Below, one piece after another: positions 1 to 8,702 of a stretch of DNA of 64,000 nt (position 1 is its first letter; each line of letters starts with the position of its first letter). This DNA is from Pannonibacter phragmitetus DSM 14782 (lineage in GTDB: Bacteria; Pseudomonadota; Alphaproteobacteria; Rhizobiales; Stappiaceae): positions 1 through 64,000 of the forward strand of contig NZ_KB908232.1 of NCBI RefSeq assembly GCF_000382365.1, in the 5' to 3' direction. The position numbers were made by a program, and so were the translations under genes. The notes below the pieces were generated by a model that made no database searches, was not told the origin of the DNA, and worked only from the letters and a program-made list of their open reading frames with translations.

Positions 1-214
1 AGGTGTTCCTGGCCTCCATTCGCGGCTGCTCGATCTGGCAAAGCTCCTTGCGCCAACGGAAGAGCTGGCTGACATGGATACCGGCCCCACGGGCAATCTC
101 CGAAAGAACCGCTTCCGGCTCGAGGCAGGCTGCAACGAGCCGCTCCTTATCCTCCCGAGACCAGCGCCTGCGGCGCTCGACAGATGTGATCACTGCAATC
201 GGCTGCTTCGTCAT
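1..214 (-). CDS. tnpA: IS66-family transposase accessory protein OrfA (partial, C-terminus outside window)
   Basis: Reverse translation from the ATG at 214 gives a basic helix-turn-helix protein that starts MTKQPIAVITSVERRRRWS. It continues with a helix-turn-helix of the IS66 OrfA/IS3 OrfA type (the section ending SQLFRWRKEL). This protein is the DNA-binding accessory product of IS66 elements, normally followed by tnpB and tnpC. Only the first 71 codons lie in the window and no stop is seen. The start is chosen because it is the first ATG in frame. Whether the element is intact cannot be judged. Confidence 0.8.
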   Translation of the reverse strand, partial: MTKQPIAVITSVERRRRWSREDKERLVAACLEPEAVLSEIARGAGIHVSQLFRWRKELCQIEQPRMEARNT

Positions 215-291
215 ACGACTACTCCTAGTGTTGCACTAGGACTTCCGATGTTCGCCATCACCGAACAAGGCGGCACTCACCGTGGGGTTAC
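1..291 (-). mobile_element. End of an IS66-family insertion sequence (truncated by window start)
   Basis: The open frame at 1-214 on the minus strand encodes the start of an IS66-type OrfA. About 77 bp upstream of it the minus strand reads GTAACCCCACGGTGAGTGCC from position 291, which looks like an IS66-type terminal inverted repeat (such ends usually begin GTAA). The element therefore probably ends near 291 and extends beyond the left edge of the window. The exact boundary and any 8-bp target duplication cannot be confirmed because the other end is absent. Confidence 0.6.
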
Positions 292-616
292 GTTGGTTTC
301 CGACACTTAAGCGCTGCATCGGTCAATATTTCGGGCCTCCTCGCGGAAAAGTACCGTCACGCGGTTTTTGGAGGCCGATGGCGTCGAAAACGCTTATATT
401 TCAGCGTATTATCTCGAAAAAAGTACCGTCATTGGCCTCGTTTGACCTGACGGTACTTTCGTTTTCCCGGTTGATCAATGGGGGCGAGGCCCGTCAGCGA
501 GGCTGCCAAACGCGATCCATGCCCACCGATAGATGTCGATAGGCGCAGAAGGAATTTTTTTCAGTTGGTTAGATCGTATTTCAGCGTAAATTCGGCGGCG
601 TTCGGAGGGGTCTGAA
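292..616. other. Non-coding stretch between the IS end and guaA, rich in short repeats
   Basis: No convincing gene. The AAAAGTACCGTCA motif occurs twice in direct orientation (347-359 and 419-431) and once inverted (TGACGGTACTTT, 448-459). The 12-mer TATTTCAGCGTA also occurs twice (397-408 and 577-588). The composition is more AT-rich than the flanking genes. This looks like the remnant end or recombination site of a mobile element rather than a promoter region of guaA, which is transcribed away from here (its 3' end is at 617). Confidence 0.5.
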
Positions 617-2188
617 TCATTCCCACTCGATCGTGCCGGGGGGCTTGGAGGTGATGTCGTAGGTGACGCGGTTGATGCCTTCGACCTCGTTTATGATGCG
701 GGTCGCGGTTTCGCCAAGGAATTCGTGGGTGAAGGGGTAGTAATCCGCCGTCATCCCGTCCACGGAAGTTACCGCGCGCAGGGCGCAGGCGTAGTCGTAG
801 GTGCGGCCATCGCCCATGACGCCGACGGTGCGCACCGGCAGAATGGCGACGAAGGCCTGCCAGATCTCGTCATAAAGGCCGTGCTTGCGGATCTGGTCGA
901 TATAGACCGCATCCGCCTTGCGCAGGATCTCCAGCTTGGCACGGGTGATCTCGCCCGGGCAGCGGATGGCAAGGCCGGGACCGGGGAACGGATGGCGGCC
1001 GATGAACTTCGCCGGCAGGCCCAGTTCGCGGCCGAGGGCGCGCACTTCGTCCTTGAACAGTTCGCGCAGCGGCTCGACGAGCTTCAGGCCCATCTTTTCC
1101 GGCAGGCCGCCGACATTGTGGTGACTCTTGATCGTCACCGACGGGCCGCCGGAGAAGCTGACGCTTTCGATCACGTCCGGATAGAGCGTGCCCTGCGCCA
1201 GGAACTCGGCGCCATCGATGCTGTTGGCGTGTTTCTGGAACACGTCGATGAACAGCCGGCCGATGGTCTTGCGCTTCACTTCCGGATCGGTGACGCCTTC
1301 AAGCTCGCCCAGGAACAGCTCCTGCTCATCTGCATGGATGAGCGGGATGTTGTAATTGTCACGGAACATGGTGACGACCTCTTCGGCCTCACCCTGCCGC
1401 AGCAGGCCGTGGTCGACGAAGACGCAGGTGAGCTGATCACCAATCGCTTCGTGAATGAGAACGGCTGCCACCGAGCTGTCTACACCACCGGACAGGCCGC
1501 AGATGACCCGCTTGTCCCCCACCTGCGCACGGATCTTGGCAATGGCCTCGGCGCGGTAGGCGCCCATGGTCCAGTCGCCCTTGAAACCGGCAAGGCGCAC
1601 GAAATTCTCGTAAAGCGTCCGGCCATTCGGCGTGTGGTGCACTTCCGGGTGGAACTGCACCGCATAGAAATGCCGCTCCGGATCTGCCGTGATCGCAAAG
1701 GGCGCGTTCGGCGAGGTGCCATAGACCTTGAAGCCCGGCGCAATGCGGCTGACGTGGTCGCCGTGGCTCATCCACACCTGCTCGCGCCCTTCGGCGAACC
1801 ATCCGGCGATGAAGGCATCGCTCTGATCGGACGGGGTCACATAGGCGCGGCCGAATTCTGCCGTGCCGCCGCCGCCGGAAATCTTGCCGCCATCCACCTG
1901 GCCGCCCAGATCCTGCATCATCACCTGCTGTCCGTAGCAGATGCCAAGGACCGGCACGCCGAGGGTGTAGACCGACTTCGGCGGGCGGGGAGAGCCTTCG
2001 CGGGTGACCGAATCCGGCCCGCCGGAGAAGATCACCGCCTTCGGCTTGAAGGCCGCCAGAAAGTCATCCGTGACGTTCTGATAGGGGTGGATTTCGCAAT
2101 AGACATTCAGCTCGCGCAGACGCCGGGCGATGAGCTGCGTCACCTGGGAGCCGAAGTCGATGATGAGAAGACGGTCGTGCTGGGTCAT
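617..2188 (-). CDS. guaA: GMP synthase (glutamine-hydrolysing)
   Basis: Converts XMP to GMP with glutamine and ATP, the last step of de novo guanine nucleotide synthesis in the cytosol. The 523-residue length is standard. The class I glutamine amidotransferase domain comes first, with the nucleophile Cys84 in GICYGQQ and the FHPEVHHT histidine/glutamate pair near residue 180. The ATP-pyrophosphatase domain follows, with its PP-loop GLSGGVDSS near residue 233. The C-terminal dimerisation domain ends with the typical KPPGTIEWE. The ATG at 2188 fits the family's N-terminus. A housekeeping gene, next to an IS66 end. Confidence 0.98.
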   Translation of the reverse strand: MTQHDRLLIIDFGSQVTQLIARRLRELNVYCEIHPYQNVTDDFLAAFKPKAVIFSGGPDSVTREGSPRPPKSVYTLGVPVLGICYGQQVMMQDLGGQVDGGKISGGGGTAEFGRAYVTPSDQSDAFIAGWFAEGREQVWMSHGDHVSRIAPGFKVYGTSPNAPFAITADPERHFYAVQFHPEVHHTPNGRTLYENFVRLAGFKGDWTMGAYRAEAIAKIRAQVGDKRVICGLSGGVDSSVAAVLIHEAIGDQLTCVFVDHGLLRQGEAEEVVTMFRDNYNIPLIHADEQELFLGELEGVTDPEVKRKTIGRLFIDVFQKHANSIDGAEFLAQGTLYPDVIESVSFSGGPSVTIKSHHNVGGLPEKMGLKLVEPLRELFKDEVRALGRELGLPAKFIGRHPFPGPGLAIRCPGEITRAKLEILRKADAVYIDQIRKHGLYDEIWQAFVAILPVRTVGVMGDGRTYDYACALRAVTSVDGMTADYYPFTHEFLGETATRIINEVEGINRVTYDITSKPPGTIEWE

Positions 2189-2312
2189 GAGCAGCTTCTA
2201 GCGGGTCAGAGGGTGGATTTGAACCGGAATCTTGCGCCTTGCAAAGCTTTTGTGAAGGGCTGCGCCCTGCCCTGTCCCGGCTCTTGAAACGGCAGCCGCA
2301 AGCGGCACGGAG

Positions 2313-2840
2313 TCAGGCGTTTTCCTTGGTCTGCAGAGAGCCCAGAAGGCTGGCAAGGCGGATGCGGTCCGGCGTGCCGAGGCCTTTCATGATCTCCGCT
2401 TCCAGCGGCACCAGACGGGCGTTGATTTCATCGGCAAGGTCGCGGCCGGCCTTTGTGGGCTTCAGCACCACAAGGCGGCGGTCCTGCCGGTTCTCACTCT
2501 TCTTCAGGAACTTGCGGTCGGTGAGGCGCATGGCGGCACGGCTGATGGCCACCGCATCCAGCCCGGTCTTCGCCCCAAGATCGCGCACCGAGCCTTCGCC
2601 CGCCTCGATCAGCGCCGCCAGAACCAGCCATTCGGCCAGGGCCAGGCTGTGCTGGCTTTGCAGCGCCTTGACGAGGCGGCGCTCCACCAGCCTTGCGGCC
2701 GAAATGATTTTCAGCGGCAGAAAATTGTCGAGCCCGGTCTCGGGCACCGTGTCGAAAAGGCTGACCTGACCAGCCGCCTGCGCCGGTGCCGGCTTGGCTG
2801 CGGATTTGGCTCTGGGCTCTTTGCCGCCTGACTGTTTCAT
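2313..2840 (-). CDS. MarR-family transcriptional regulator
   Basis: A 175-residue protein with a Pro/Ala/Lys-rich N-terminal tail of about 30 residues and then a MarR winged helix. The recognition helix region reads LGAKTGLDAVAISRAAMRL, followed by the wing with ENRQDRRLVVLKPTKAG, which carries the DRR motif typical of MarR wings. These proteins are dimeric repressors that respond to phenolic or other small ligands. It stands alone, with guaA downstream on the same strand after a gap of about 120 bp. The target is unknown; the inverted repeat at 2962-2978 is a possible autoregulatory site. Confidence 0.88.
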   Translation of the reverse strand: MKQSGGKEPRAKSAAKPAPAQAAGQVSLFDTVPETGLDNFLPLKIISAARLVERRLVKALQSQHSLALAEWLVLAALIEAGEGSVRDLGAKTGLDAVAISRAAMRLTDRKFLKKSENRQDRRLVVLKPTKAGRDLADEINARLVPLEAEIMKGLGTPDRIRLASLLGSLQTKENA

Positions 2841-2961
2841 GTTCCGTGCCCTTCCGGCGCAGGCCGCGCGTCCTTGTGAAGATCCGTCCGGCGGCCGATG
2901 GCGCAGCCACAGGAGACATCAACGGCATCTCCAAGGCTTGCAAGCCGCCCGCTTAAAACAA

Positions 2962-2978
2962 TTTCAGTTCATCTGAAA
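2962..2978. promoter_or_regulatory. Inverted repeat in the 480-bp divergent gap (possible MarR operator)
   Basis: The region 2841-3323 lies between the divergent marR and TPR genes and holds no supported gene. TTTCAG-N5-CTGAAA at 2962-2978 is a perfect 6+6 palindrome in a short AT-rich patch of otherwise GC-rich DNA, about 120 bp upstream of the MarR start. Size and setting suit a MarR dimer site, but only one copy is seen, so the link is inference. Confidence 0.35.
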
Positions 2979-3323
2979 AGGCTTTGCTGCCGGGCCGCGC
3001 AGTCTCCTCCACAGAATTTGCGCGCACCGCATTTCACGCGCGCAGCGGCGCCCCCTCGCCGGTTGCATGGCGAAAAGCCGCGTGATGGCGCGCAGGAGGG
3101 CGGGAAAAAACCTTCCGCCGCGCCAAGATGCGGGTGGACAGGCCCGTTCTGACCCCGATCCGCCTTTTGACCGCCCCAGAGTGAGTGCTTAGACTATGGG
3201 CAGTTCATGCTTTTTGATTCGATGCGGAACGCATGGGGGTCAGGGGGCAGAAACAGGAATGGCAAGCAAACAGGAGCCAGAGGGTGGCAGTACCGCTCAA
3301 GGCTCCGGAAATGGTCGTCTGAC

Positions 3324-5087
3324 ATGACGGATGCGGAGGACACCCGGCTGAAGGAAGCAACAGCCACCGGCGGCGGAGCCGGCGGACGGGAACCTGTGTC
3401 TGCAAACACCTCATCCGCAGCCTCGCAAGGGGACGCAGCAGGCCTTGGCCCGATCAGCGCCAGCAGCATCGAGAGCGCCCACCGGCTGGCGCGCCGCCTG
3501 CTGCGCGAGGGCCAGTTCGAGGAGGCAGCCACGCACCTGCGCAAGATTGTCTTTGCCGAACCTGCCAACACGCGGGCGCGCGCCAGCCTTGGCAACTGCC
3601 AGCTGATGACCGGCGACCTCGTCAATGCCGAAGCCTCGTTCCGCGCCGTGCTGGAGATGGATCCCAAGGATCAGAACGCGCTTTATGGCCTCGCCACGCT
3701 GCTGCTGCGGCGGGAGGCCCATGATGAAGCGGCCATTCATGCGGCGAAGCTGGTCGAGGTGCTGCCGGACAGTGCGGCCGCGCTGTCATTGCTGGCCGAA
3801 ACAGGGTCACAGGATGCGCGTCCTGGTGCCGCCATCGCCAATTACCGCCATGCCCTGCGGTTTGATCCCGATTACCAGCCGGCTCTCCTTGGCCTTGCCA
3901 ATCTTCTGTTGAAGCGCCACCGCTTCGATGAGGCGCGGGAACTGGCCGAGCGTGCCACCCAGGGCGGCGCGGGGCCGGTGGAAGCGCTCGTCGTTCTGGG
4001 CGACGTGATGGCCGCCCAGGGAGAGATGGTTGCCGCCAGACGCGCCTTTGAAGCAGCCCTTGGCCGCGATGCGCAGCATCATGCCGCACGCGTCAAGCTC
4101 AGTTCGCTGGCCCGGCGCGCCGGTGACATCAAGATGGCCCTGCGGCAGGCGGATGATGCCTGGACCGAAGCTCCCGATTTCCGCGAGGCGGGCAATGCCT
4201 TGGGCGCAGCCCTTGCCGCACTGGGCGAGCGGCAAGCGGCCCGCGAGGTGCTGACCAGCGTCGCCAATGGAAGGCAGGCACCCGACTGGGTGCGCCATGT
4301 CATCGAAACCCACCGCAAGGTGGACATGCCCTCCGTCGACTGGGTTGCCAGCGAGGAAGCGCTTCATGCGGCCAAGGCCAGCAAGACGGCAGCCATGGCC
4401 GCGCTGACAGCTGCTGCCGAGGCGGACAAGGCCGCTGCCATGGCCCGCGCCGCTGCCACAAAGGCGCTGGCAAAAGGCGCCGTCATGGCCGCAAGTGCGG
4501 AGCCGGACGAAGATCCTTTGCCGGCTGATGACCATGATGAGCCGGCAAAGGAGATGGCAGCCTCAGCCGAATCTGCCGGAGATGCCAGCCGCGAAAACAT
4601 CACTGCCGGTGACTCGGACACGGGCGGCGCAAGTCTGCCAGGACCTGCAGCACAGGTGGAAGAGTCAGCCGAAGCCCCTGCCGTAACAGAAACGGGCAGA
4701 GGCCCAGACAGCGCGGCAGTTGACCGGCAAGCAGAAGAAGAACTGCCCTTCACTGCAGCCGAAGCAGACCCTGCCCCGGAGGCTCACACGGCTGTAATGC
4801 CCGGTGTGCTACCTGAGGCGGATCTTGAGTCTGCAGCGGTGGCACAGGGCGGACAGGACGATGCATCTGCCGCTCAGGCGGATACTGCAGTGACACCTCA
4901 GGATCAGCCTGCAAACCGGGACGCAGGCCAGTTGCCTGCGGAGCCCGGACAGGACGAAGCTGAACCCCGCGTGAAAGAAGAAGCCCCTCAGGGCGAACTC
5001 ATCTATGAGCCGGACGACGCCTGGACGGATGAAGCGGATCTGAACGATCTTGCCCGCCTTGACGGCAAGGCACCGCCTCAGGACTGA
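3324..5087 (+). CDS. TPR-repeat protein with a long acidic alanine-rich tail
   Basis: A 587-residue protein from the ATG at 3324. Residues ~35-350 are consecutive tetratricopeptide repeats (for example the stretch with AEPANTRARASLGNCQL and the repeat around MDPKDQNALYGLATLL). These are scaffolds for protein-protein contacts. The last ~230 residues are low complexity, rich in Ala, Glu, Asp and Pro, and probably disordered. There is no signal peptide or membrane segment, so it is likely cytosolic. The frame stays open to 3207, but the upstream residues are basic and atypical. A 22-codon frame (3259-3327) with a better ribosome site overlaps this ATG as ATGA and might be translationally coupled. 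Function not recognised. Confidence 0.75.
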   Translation: MTDAEDTRLKEATATGGGAGGREPVSANTSSAASQGDAAGLGPISASSIESAHRLARRLLREGQFEEAATHLRKIVFAEPANTRARASLGNCQLMTGDLVNAEASFRAVLEMDPKDQNALYGLATLLLRREAHDEAAIHAAKLVEVLPDSAAALSLLAETGSQDARPGAAIANYRHALRFDPDYQPALLGLANLLLKRHRFDEARELAERATQGGAGPVEALVVLGDVMAAQGEMVAARRAFEAALGRDAQHHAARVKLSSLARRAGDIKMALRQADDAWTEAPDFREAGNALGAALAALGERQAAREVLTSVANGRQAPDWVRHVIETHRKVDMPSVDWVASEEALHAAKASKTAAMAALTAAAEADKAAAMARAAATKALAKGAVMAASAEPDEDPLPADDHDEPAKEMAASAESAGDASRENITAGDSDTGGASLPGPAAQVEESAEAPAVTETGRGPDSAAVDRQAEEELPFTAAEADPAPEAHTAVMPGVLPEADLESAAVAQGGQDDASAAQADTAVTPQDQPANRDAGQLPAEPGQDEAEPRVKEEAPQGELIYEPDDAWTDEADLNDLARLDGKAPPQD

Positions 5088-5200
5088 TCTCTTAACAGCA
5101 CATCATTAGGGACAATCCCCCCCCCCCGGCGCTCCAACACAGGCGCGCCAATGGCATTGCCTTGCGCGAGCAGAGCCGGGGAACAACGGATCGCAGCCTC

Positions 5201-5290
5201 ATACCAAGGCGCAAAGATGCTGACGCATCATGCCCTCAAGCCACTCATGCGCTGCACGGGCCTGACCGGCACCCCATGAACAAGCTGCAC
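5201..5290 (+). repeat. Hairpin repeat, copy 1 (decayed right half)
   Basis: Begins ATACCAAGGC and contains the GATGC-TGAC-GCATC palindrome followed by ATGCCCTCAAG and GCTGCACGGGC. It thus matches the left half of the copies at 46250 and 52927. The right half, including the terminal TTGGTAT, is no longer recognisable. It lies in an intergenic region ~200 bp upstream of the aromatic operon promoter. Confidence 0.7.
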
Positions 5291-5464
5291 CGCTCTTCCG
5301 TCACAGACAGCACATCCGGCAGGCCGAAGCATGGCAACGGCACCATGCAGGAGATCTCCGCCCGGCAGGCTTCCTCATTCGCACATCCGGCATAGATCCG
5401 GCACGCTGCCCGCAATACGGTTTTTCACTGACAGAACAATCACTTATGCGATACGCACATTTCC

Positions 5465-5506
5465 ATACCTTTTGGTATTGACAGCGGGGCGGAACTGAGG
5501 CCTACT
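5465..5506 (+). promoter_or_regulatory. Putative promoter and TetR operator of the aromatic operon
   Basis: ATACCTTTTGGTAT (5465-5478) is a palindrome with ATACC/GGTAT arms. Its last base is the first T of a consensus -35 hexamer TTGACA (5478-5483), with a weak -10 (CCTACT, 5501-5506) 17 bp further on. The 18 bases from 5465 match the site at 19544-19561 in front of the ferredoxin reductase at 13 positions. An operator touching the -35 box suggests repression by the TetR protein at 18827. Inference from sequence only. Confidence 0.5.
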
Positions 5507-5537
5507 TCCCTTCGAAATTCGGGAGGAGGAGCCCCAC

Positions 5538-7064
5538 GTGTCTCAGGCAGCCTTGATGGCGCAGAGTATCTCTGCGCTTGCGCGCAACACTGTTGCCGAA
5601 ATCTTTCTCAATTCGCTGGAAACCGCGCCGGACCGCCGGTTTGCGAAGAGTTTCACCGCAGACCTCACCTACCGCGAAGCTGCACTTGCCGCTGGCGCCA
5701 TTGCTGCCCGGCTTGCCGGAAAGGTGGACAGCAAGCCCGTGGGCTTTGTGCTTCCAAACAGCGTTTCGCTGCTCATAACATACCTTGGAGTACTGTTTGC
5801 AGGTGGTCAGCCGGCCCTGCTGAACCCGGCTCTGCCCACCCAGACCCGGACGAAGCTGCTCGACCGGCTGGCCCCTGCAGCCATCATCACCAGCGACCCG
5901 GAACTGACTGGCCCGGACGTGATCTTCATCACCGATGCCGGCCTTCCGGATCTGGTGGCCGAGGGTGTGATCCCGCAGAACAGGGCGCAGCCCGATGACG
6001 TTGCCGTGTTTCTTTACAGCGGCGGCACCACGGGCGTGCCGAAGCGGGTGGCCCATACGCACCGGGCGCTTTGTGCCGCCGTGGAGCGGATGGAATGGGG
6101 CTGGCCGACGGTCGATGGTGATGTGTGGCTGCCGATTGCGCCCTTCACCCATGTTTATGGCTTCCTGATGGGCGTGGCCAATCCGATGCTGAACGCCGGC
6201 AGCATCATCATTCCAGACCGGTTCCATCCGGCCACCATTGTCGAGATGCTGGCGGAGCACGATGTCACGGTCTTCGGCGGCGGGCCTCCGGCCATTTATC
6301 AGGGGCTCTTGTCCGTGCCGGACCTCGGGCGTGGCAGCCTGCCTTCGCTGCGCGTCTGCCCGGGTGGCGGCGCGCCCTTCCCTGTCGAGCTGCACCGGCG
6401 CTGGCAGGAGGTCACGGGCCTCACCATCCACGAAGGCTACGGCATGACGGAAATCGCCCCGATTGCCATCAACAATGCGCAGACCGGCATCAAGCTTGGC
6501 GCAGCCGGAAAACCTGTGCCGGGCACCCAGATCCAGATTGTCGATACGATGACGGGCACAAGGCTTATGCCTGCGGGCGAACCGGGTGAAATCCGGGTGC
6601 GTGGCCCCCACCAGATGACCGGCTATGCCGATAGCCGGGAAGAAACCGCACAGATGCTGCGTGATGGCTGGGTCTACACCGGCGATATCGGCGTGCTGGA
6701 CGAAGACGGATTCCTGACGATTACCGACCGGAAGAAGAACGTCATCTTCCACAAGGGCTTCAACGTGTTCCCGCGCGAGATCGAGGAAGTGCTGATGACG
6801 CATGAGGCGGTGTCCTCCGTGTCTGTCGTCGGCACGCCGGATGAACGTTCGGGCGAAATCGCCGTGGCCTTTGTTGTCGCCCGGGCGCCCGTTGAGGCGA
6901 AAACGCTCATGCAGCACTGCGCGGCGGCACTGGTGCCCTACAAGATTCCGGCCCGGATCGAGTTTCTCGACCAGATGCCGCTGACGCCAGCCGGCAAGGC
7001 GGACAGGATGGCCATGCAGTCCATGGCCGCGGCGCCGAAGACGCCTGACGGACCCGCAAGCTGA
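5538..7064 (+). CDS. AMP-forming acyl-CoA synthetase/ligase
   Basis: A 508-residue member of the ANL superfamily that activates a carboxylic acid to its CoA thioester via an acyl-adenylate. The P-loop reads YSGGTTGVPKRV (~residue 160). Other signatures are the GYGMTE motif (~300), the YTGDIG aspartate (~380), DRKKNVIFHKGFNVFP, and a C-terminal catalytic lysine in PAGKADR. The GTG start follows GGGAGGAGG. As first gene of the aromatic operon it could activate an incoming aromatic acid or the aliphatic/aromatic acid released by the ring-fission hydrolase. The substrate cannot be read from sequence. Confidence 0.9.
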   Translation: MSQAALMAQSISALARNTVAEIFLNSLETAPDRRFAKSFTADLTYREAALAAGAIAARLAGKVDSKPVGFVLPNSVSLLITYLGVLFAGGQPALLNPALPTQTRTKLLDRLAPAAIITSDPELTGPDVIFITDAGLPDLVAEGVIPQNRAQPDDVAVFLYSGGTTGVPKRVAHTHRALCAAVERMEWGWPTVDGDVWLPIAPFTHVYGFLMGVANPMLNAGSIIIPDRFHPATIVEMLAEHDVTVFGGGPPAIYQGLLSVPDLGRGSLPSLRVCPGGGAPFPVELHRRWQEVTGLTIHEGYGMTEIAPIAINNAQTGIKLGAAGKPVPGTQIQIVDTMTGTRLMPAGEPGEIRVRGPHQMTGYADSREETAQMLRDGWVYTGDIGVLDEDGFLTITDRKKNVIFHKGFNVFPREIEEVLMTHEAVSSVSVVGTPDERSGEIAVAFVVARAPVEAKTLMQHCAAALVPYKIPARIEFLDQMPLTPAGKADRMAMQSMAAAPKTPDGPAS

Positions 7065-7138
7065 CAAACCAACAGGAATGACCGGGGCCGCAATCCGGCT
7101 CCGGTGTGCAATGAGCACTGCAAGGGAGGTGCATGCCC

Positions 7139-8188
7139 ATGACATACTCAAAGGTACTGAATCGCCGTCAGGTTCTCGCAGGCACAGCCGGTGCCGCAGC
7201 CCTCGTCACGCTGGGCCGTCCGGCCCGTGCTGAAACGGTTGTGCTGCGCTACAATCAATGGTTCCCGACCGCGCACTGGTCCCAGTCCGGCGGACTTTAC
7301 AAGTGGTTCGACCAGATCAAGGAAGTCACGAACGGCCGCGTCGTGGTCGAGCCTTCGGCAAAGCCGCTGGCACCGCCCAACCGCAACTATCAGGCCGTTG
7401 CAGACGGTGTGACGGATCTGGCCTGGGGGCCGCATGGCTATACGCCCGGTGTCTTCCCGCTCACTGAAATGGTGGAACTGCCTTTCATTACCGAACATGC
7501 GGGCATCTCCTCCGCGGCCTACTGGCGGCTGTGGAAGGAGAAATTTGAAAAGACCGGCATGCAGAACCAGGTGGTGACGCTGGCCATGCATGTGACGGCA
7601 GGCGGCAACATTCACATGAACAACGGCGTTGTCCGCTCGGCCTCTGATCTCTCCGGCAAGAAGCTGCGTGTGCCGACACCTGTTGTGGGCCGCGTGCTGC
7701 AAACCATGGGCGCCGTGCCGATCAATGGCTCCTTGTCCGAACTGCGCGAGATGATGTCGCGGGGCATCGTCGATGGCACGGCCATTTCCTCGGAGCTGAC
7801 GGTTGGCTTCAAGGTGGACAAATACGTCACCTCGGTCACGGAAGTGCCGGGCGGGCTCTTCTCCAGTTCCGCTTTTGTCGTGATCTCGCAGGACAAGTGG
7901 GCGCAGATCTCTCCGGAAGACCAGCAGGCGATCCTCGCCATTTCGGGCGAGAAGCTCAGCCGCTTCATGGGCGATCTCTGGCAGAAGTTCGACGACGAGG
8001 CCAAGGCCGCGTTCAAATCGAGCCTCGGCGAAAATTACATCACCGCATCGCCGGAATTCATCAAGGAACTGGAAGGCCACTTCGCCGAAGAACGCGCAAG
8101 CTGGCTGAAGCAGGCGGAAGCCGCCGGTGTGAATGGTCAGGAGGCGCTGGACTTCTACCAGGCCCAGATCGCCGCACTCGGCAAGTGA
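7139..8188 (+). CDS. TRAP transporter substrate-binding protein (DctP family), Tat-type signal
   Basis: Periplasmic receptor of a tripartite ATP-independent transporter, which uses ion gradients to import organic acids. The N-terminus carries NRRQVLAGTAGAAALVTLG, a twin-arginine-like signal with a cleavage region near ARAET. The domain then follows the DctP/TAXI-like pattern, with the substrate-contact arginine in SGKKLRVPTPVVGR. GGGAGG precedes two ATGs, 7133 and 7139; 7139 has the better spacing. It is followed by the two membrane subunits and surrounded by ring-degradation genes, so an aromatic or aryl-alkyl acid is the likely cargo. Confidence 0.9.
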   Translation: MTYSKVLNRRQVLAGTAGAAALVTLGRPARAETVVLRYNQWFPTAHWSQSGGLYKWFDQIKEVTNGRVVVEPSAKPLAPPNRNYQAVADGVTDLAWGPHGYTPGVFPLTEMVELPFITEHAGISSAAYWRLWKEKFEKTGMQNQVVTLAMHVTAGGNIHMNNGVVRSASDLSGKKLRVPTPVVGRVLQTMGAVPINGSLSELREMMSRGIVDGTAISSELTVGFKVDKYVTSVTEVPGGLFSSSAFVVISQDKWAQISPEDQQAILAISGEKLSRFMGDLWQKFDDEAKAAFKSSLGENYITASPEFIKELEGHFAEERASWLKQAEAAGVNGQEALDFYQAQIAALGK

Positions 8189-8201
8189 GGACAGACTGCT
8201 G

Positions 8202-8702
8202 ATGCGCGCTGCCTTTCACCATCTCACCCGGTTCTGCAATGCCGTCACACTCACGTCCCTCTTCGCCCTTGTGGTGGTGACGGGCGTGGATGTGGCTGGC
8301 CGGGTGCTCTTCAACGCACCGCTTGGCTTTGCCTACGAACTGATCGGCGTGCTCCTGGGCATTGCCGTCTTTGCCGGGCTGGTGGATGCGAACTGGCGGC
8401 GCGATCACATCCGCATCGACCTTGCCGACACGCTGCTCGGCAAGGTTCCCGGACTGGAAAGGCTTGCCGATGGATTTGTCTGGCTGCTGGAGCTGGCCTT
8501 CAGCCTGCTTCTGGCCGTCATGGTCGCCAGGCAAGCGCTTCTGCTGAAGGATTATGGCGAGCAATTCCTCTTCCTGCCCATGGCAAAGTGGCTGCCGATC
8601 ATCCTGATTGCAGTGTTTCTGGTTCTCTCCCTCAGCGGCTTTGCCGTTCACCTCCTCACGCGCAACAAGGCGCCCGGAAGCCCGGCGCGGAGCCAAGACT
8701 GA
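8202..8702 (+). CDS. TRAP transporter small permease subunit (DctQ family)
   Basis: A 166-residue integral membrane protein with four predicted hydrophobic helices, for example around SLFALVVVTGVDVAGRVL and LLELAFSLLLAVMV, and the DctQ-like segment ending NWRRDHIRID. It forms the small membrane subunit of the TRAP complex with the next gene. The ATG at 8202 lies 13 bp after the receptor stop. Its TGA overlaps the dctM start (TGATG), a sign of translational coupling. Confidence 0.9.
   Translation: MRAAFHHLTRFCNAVTLTSLFALVVVTGVDVAGRVLFNAPLGFAYELIGVLLGIAVFAGLVDANWRRDHIRIDLADTLLGKVPGLERLADGFVWLLELAFSLLLAVMVARQALLLKDYGEQFLFLPMAKWLPIILIAVFLVLSLSGFAVHLLTRNKAPGSPARSQD

Larger units (their letters stand above)
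5088..5537 (+). other. 450-bp intergenic region: C11 tract, decayed repeat, promoter of the aromatic operon
   Basis: No gene is supported here. From left to right it holds a run of 11 cytosines (5117-5127), a decayed copy of the window's ~100-bp hairpin repeat (5201-~5290), and the promoter/operator region of the downstream operon (5465-5506). The short open frames in it have no ribosome site or recognisable product. Confidence 0.6.

Noticed and set aside
725-2287. 520-codon open frame opposite guaA
   Set aside because: It is a shadow of guaA in GC-rich DNA: no ribosome site, no family resemblance, and Arg/His/Ala-rich composition typical of antisense frames.
5502-7151. 549-codon open frame opposite the acyl-CoA synthetase
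   Set aside because: Antisense shadow of a gene with all catalytic motifs; the product has no recognisable domain.
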